Below, one piece after another: positions 62,627 to 64,000 of a DNA stretch of 64,000 nt. How positions within the stretch are numbered: position 1 is the first letter of the stretch; the number at the start of each line of letters is the position of its first letter. Below the pieces are notes generated by a model. That model was not told where the DNA came from, searched no databases, and saw only the letters and a program-made list of their open reading frames with translations. Origin of the DNA: Prosapia bicincta (Eukaryota > Arthropoda > Insecta > Hemiptera > Cercopidae); contig JBAIZL010000007.1 in assembly GCA_036971475.1 (NCBI GenBank), positions 31,591,947-31,655,946 on the forward strand, in the 5' to 3' direction. Both the position numbers and the translations under genes were made by a program.

Positions 62627-62808
62627 AAGATACAAATAGAAGAACAATTTATTTAGTCATACAATTCCAAGCTTTTCGTTCGCTAATAGTGCCATCAGAT
62701 CAGAAATAATCAATTAAAGGACGATCAGTATGATTACTGATATGATACTGTTTACCAACGAAAATCTTGGAATTGTATGATTCAATAAATTATTCCCCTA
62801 TTTTTATT
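62627..62808. repeat. Diverged hairpin, arm B' copy of 31576-31739
   Basis: AAGATACAAATAGAAGAACA ... is mirrored loosely by ...AATAAATTATTCCCCTATTT. The arms match less well than in B, and the hammerhead core is disrupted (GCCATCAGATCAG). Confidence 0.5.
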
Positions 62809-63203
62809 TTCTCTTATTTTGCATACATACTATACGTATAAACATATAGTTATGCAAACTACATAAGGGGAAAACTATTACCAATAAATAATTATTTTAA
62901 TAAATAAAACAATTTTATACCCTCACTATAGCAACAAGAGAAAGATCTCATCTGACGACAGAAATATCTGCTTTTAAGGCAGTGCTACACGTCTTCAAAC
63001 CCCTTGATGTGATCGCGGGTTCGTTAAGCCGCACAGTTTCAGTGCAACCAGATAATGCAATGAAGTTAGAGCCGTAAGCCCATCAGTCTTTCCTTACAAC
63101 TCTCGGTACCTTAGGGACATTTAATGAACGATACTTATCGATCGATGCCAGCTATAGCTCCTAGCTAGTTAATTGCGATTTAAAAAAAACGTTTGTTCCT
63201 TTA

Positions 63204-63226
63204 TCTCTCTCTCTCTCTCTCTCTAA
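63204..63226. repeat. (CT)n microsatellite
   Basis: Short CT run; the partner position in B has GAGAGAGAG at about 31240. Confidence 0.9.
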
Positions 63227-63310
63227 TCTATGTTTTAGCATATTTTTCTGATTTTTTTAACCTATATTTTCTTATATATATATATATACCGTAATATAGG
63301 TAATATACTG

Positions 63311-63340
<30 letters not shown>

Positions 63341-63342
<2 letters not shown>

Positions 63343-63783
63343 CACACACACATATTTATTATGATTTCTTTATTAGCCCTTTCCTTGAAATTTTTAACTT
63401 ATTACTTCGAAACATACATTAATTACTACTTTTTATAATATGCCCCATACATACAATATAGTTGATTTGTATATGATGATTTTCGTCTTCAATATTTTTA
63501 CAAATAATATAGGCCTATAGTTGGATCATTAAAAGAATATTCATAAAACAATACTCCCAAGCTTTCATCAATGTTATAAATTGAAATCTTTTAGACCTTC
63601 GCACACTCTCACAAGTATAAACAACACTCAAACACTAATTTTAGAGCTTCATAAACCTTTAGTAGCTAATAATAGTGCACGAAGCTGTTGAGGATAACAG
63701 TTTAATACATTGATAAAATCTTCGGAGTACTGTATTGATTTATAAATATTCTTGTTTATAAAATATTTGTACAATAATGTCTC

Positions 63784-63864
<81 letters not shown>

Positions 63865-64000
63865 TATAAGTCTTTGTGTGCGTTTCGTCTCAAATCATAG
63901 TTTATCCTATTTCTAAAGTAAACATTTAAAATATAAACAGAAATAATAAAAACGATTTTTTCTAAACATTTGTACCTAGTTTTATATATATATATAAATA
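63341..64000. other. AT-rich end of window with (TA)n tract at 63791-63861
   Basis: Outside the B/B' inverted repeat. Only the perfect TA tract stands out; no frame or element recognised. Confidence 0.5.

Larger units (their letters stand above)
59041..63340 (-). repeat. Large inverted repeat, arm B' (partner 31140-34867)
   Basis: Reverse-complement partner of arm B. It is longer chiefly because a 154-bp unit that is single in B is present about four times here. The segment at 63000-63130 around GGTTCGTTAAGCCGCACAGT is the best conserved part. A 152-codon plus-strand frame at 59042-59500 aligns with the 77-codon frame at 34489-34722 (minus) of arm B (KIQLSNY, then VEHLEVFLINYSFGIN or VVHLDVFLINYTFGIN). 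I do not recognise it, and it overlaps the PLE 3' region on the opposite strand. Confidence 0.8.

Noticed and set aside
63101..63140. tRNA or rRNA gene search across the window
   Set aside because: I looked for tRNA A and B box-like text and rRNA-like GC-rich blocks on both strands and found no convincing cloverleaf; the conserved GC-richer block near 63000-63130 does not fold as a tRNA by eye.

Overview
The window reads as AT-rich nuclear DNA from an animal, most likely an arthropod and probably an insect. It has no operons or bacterial-type coding density. It carries a decayed mariner transposase, several Penelope-like retroelement (PLE) remnants with GIY-YIG nuclease coding, pogo-like transposase debris, and many micro-, mini- and satellite repeats. 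I found no convincing host gene. Almost every recognisable block is mobile-element or tandem-repeat sequence, so this looks like a repeat-rich, possibly heterochromatic, interval. The species is not determinable from what I can see.

Layout. Two very large, diverged inverted-repeat pairs dominate. Pair A is 297-14385 matched in reverse complement by 34925-44095. Pair B is 31140-34867 matched in reverse complement by 59041-63340. They interlock in the order A, B, A', B', and B and A' are only about 60 bp apart. Arm A is longer because it holds extra inserts (about 784-3212 and 7597-10190), an 18-bp minisatellite about three times longer, and an amplified 32-bp unit. Arm A' has its own insert at about 37500-38365. 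Overall divergence is considerable, but some islands, notably 10410-11160 against 39160-39930, are nearly identical.

Between A and B lie a (GT)n tract, a 109-bp tandem repeat, an ACATT-rich tract, a 4.4-kb array of about 123 copies of a 36-bp unit, an 800-bp PLE-derived hairpin with a 13-bp target duplication, a 71-bp minisatellite whose units carry paired AP-1-type heptamers, a 188-bp duplication and a frameshifted mariner copy. Between A' and B' lie a broken but recognisable PLE (reverse transcriptase, GIY-YIG and a 3' hammerhead-ribozyme motif), long (CA)n arrays, about 7 kb of AT-rich sequence without recognisable content, and nested direct repeats at 55.8-58.7 kb.

The unifying theme is Penelope-like elements and their self-cleaving RNA motifs. 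One good hammerhead fold follows the PLE at 44.7 kb. Two oppositely directed copies sit in the arms of the 25.8-26.6 kb hairpin. More degenerate versions sit in the A, B and B' repeats. All assignments come from reading translations and base pairing by eye; no database search was possible.
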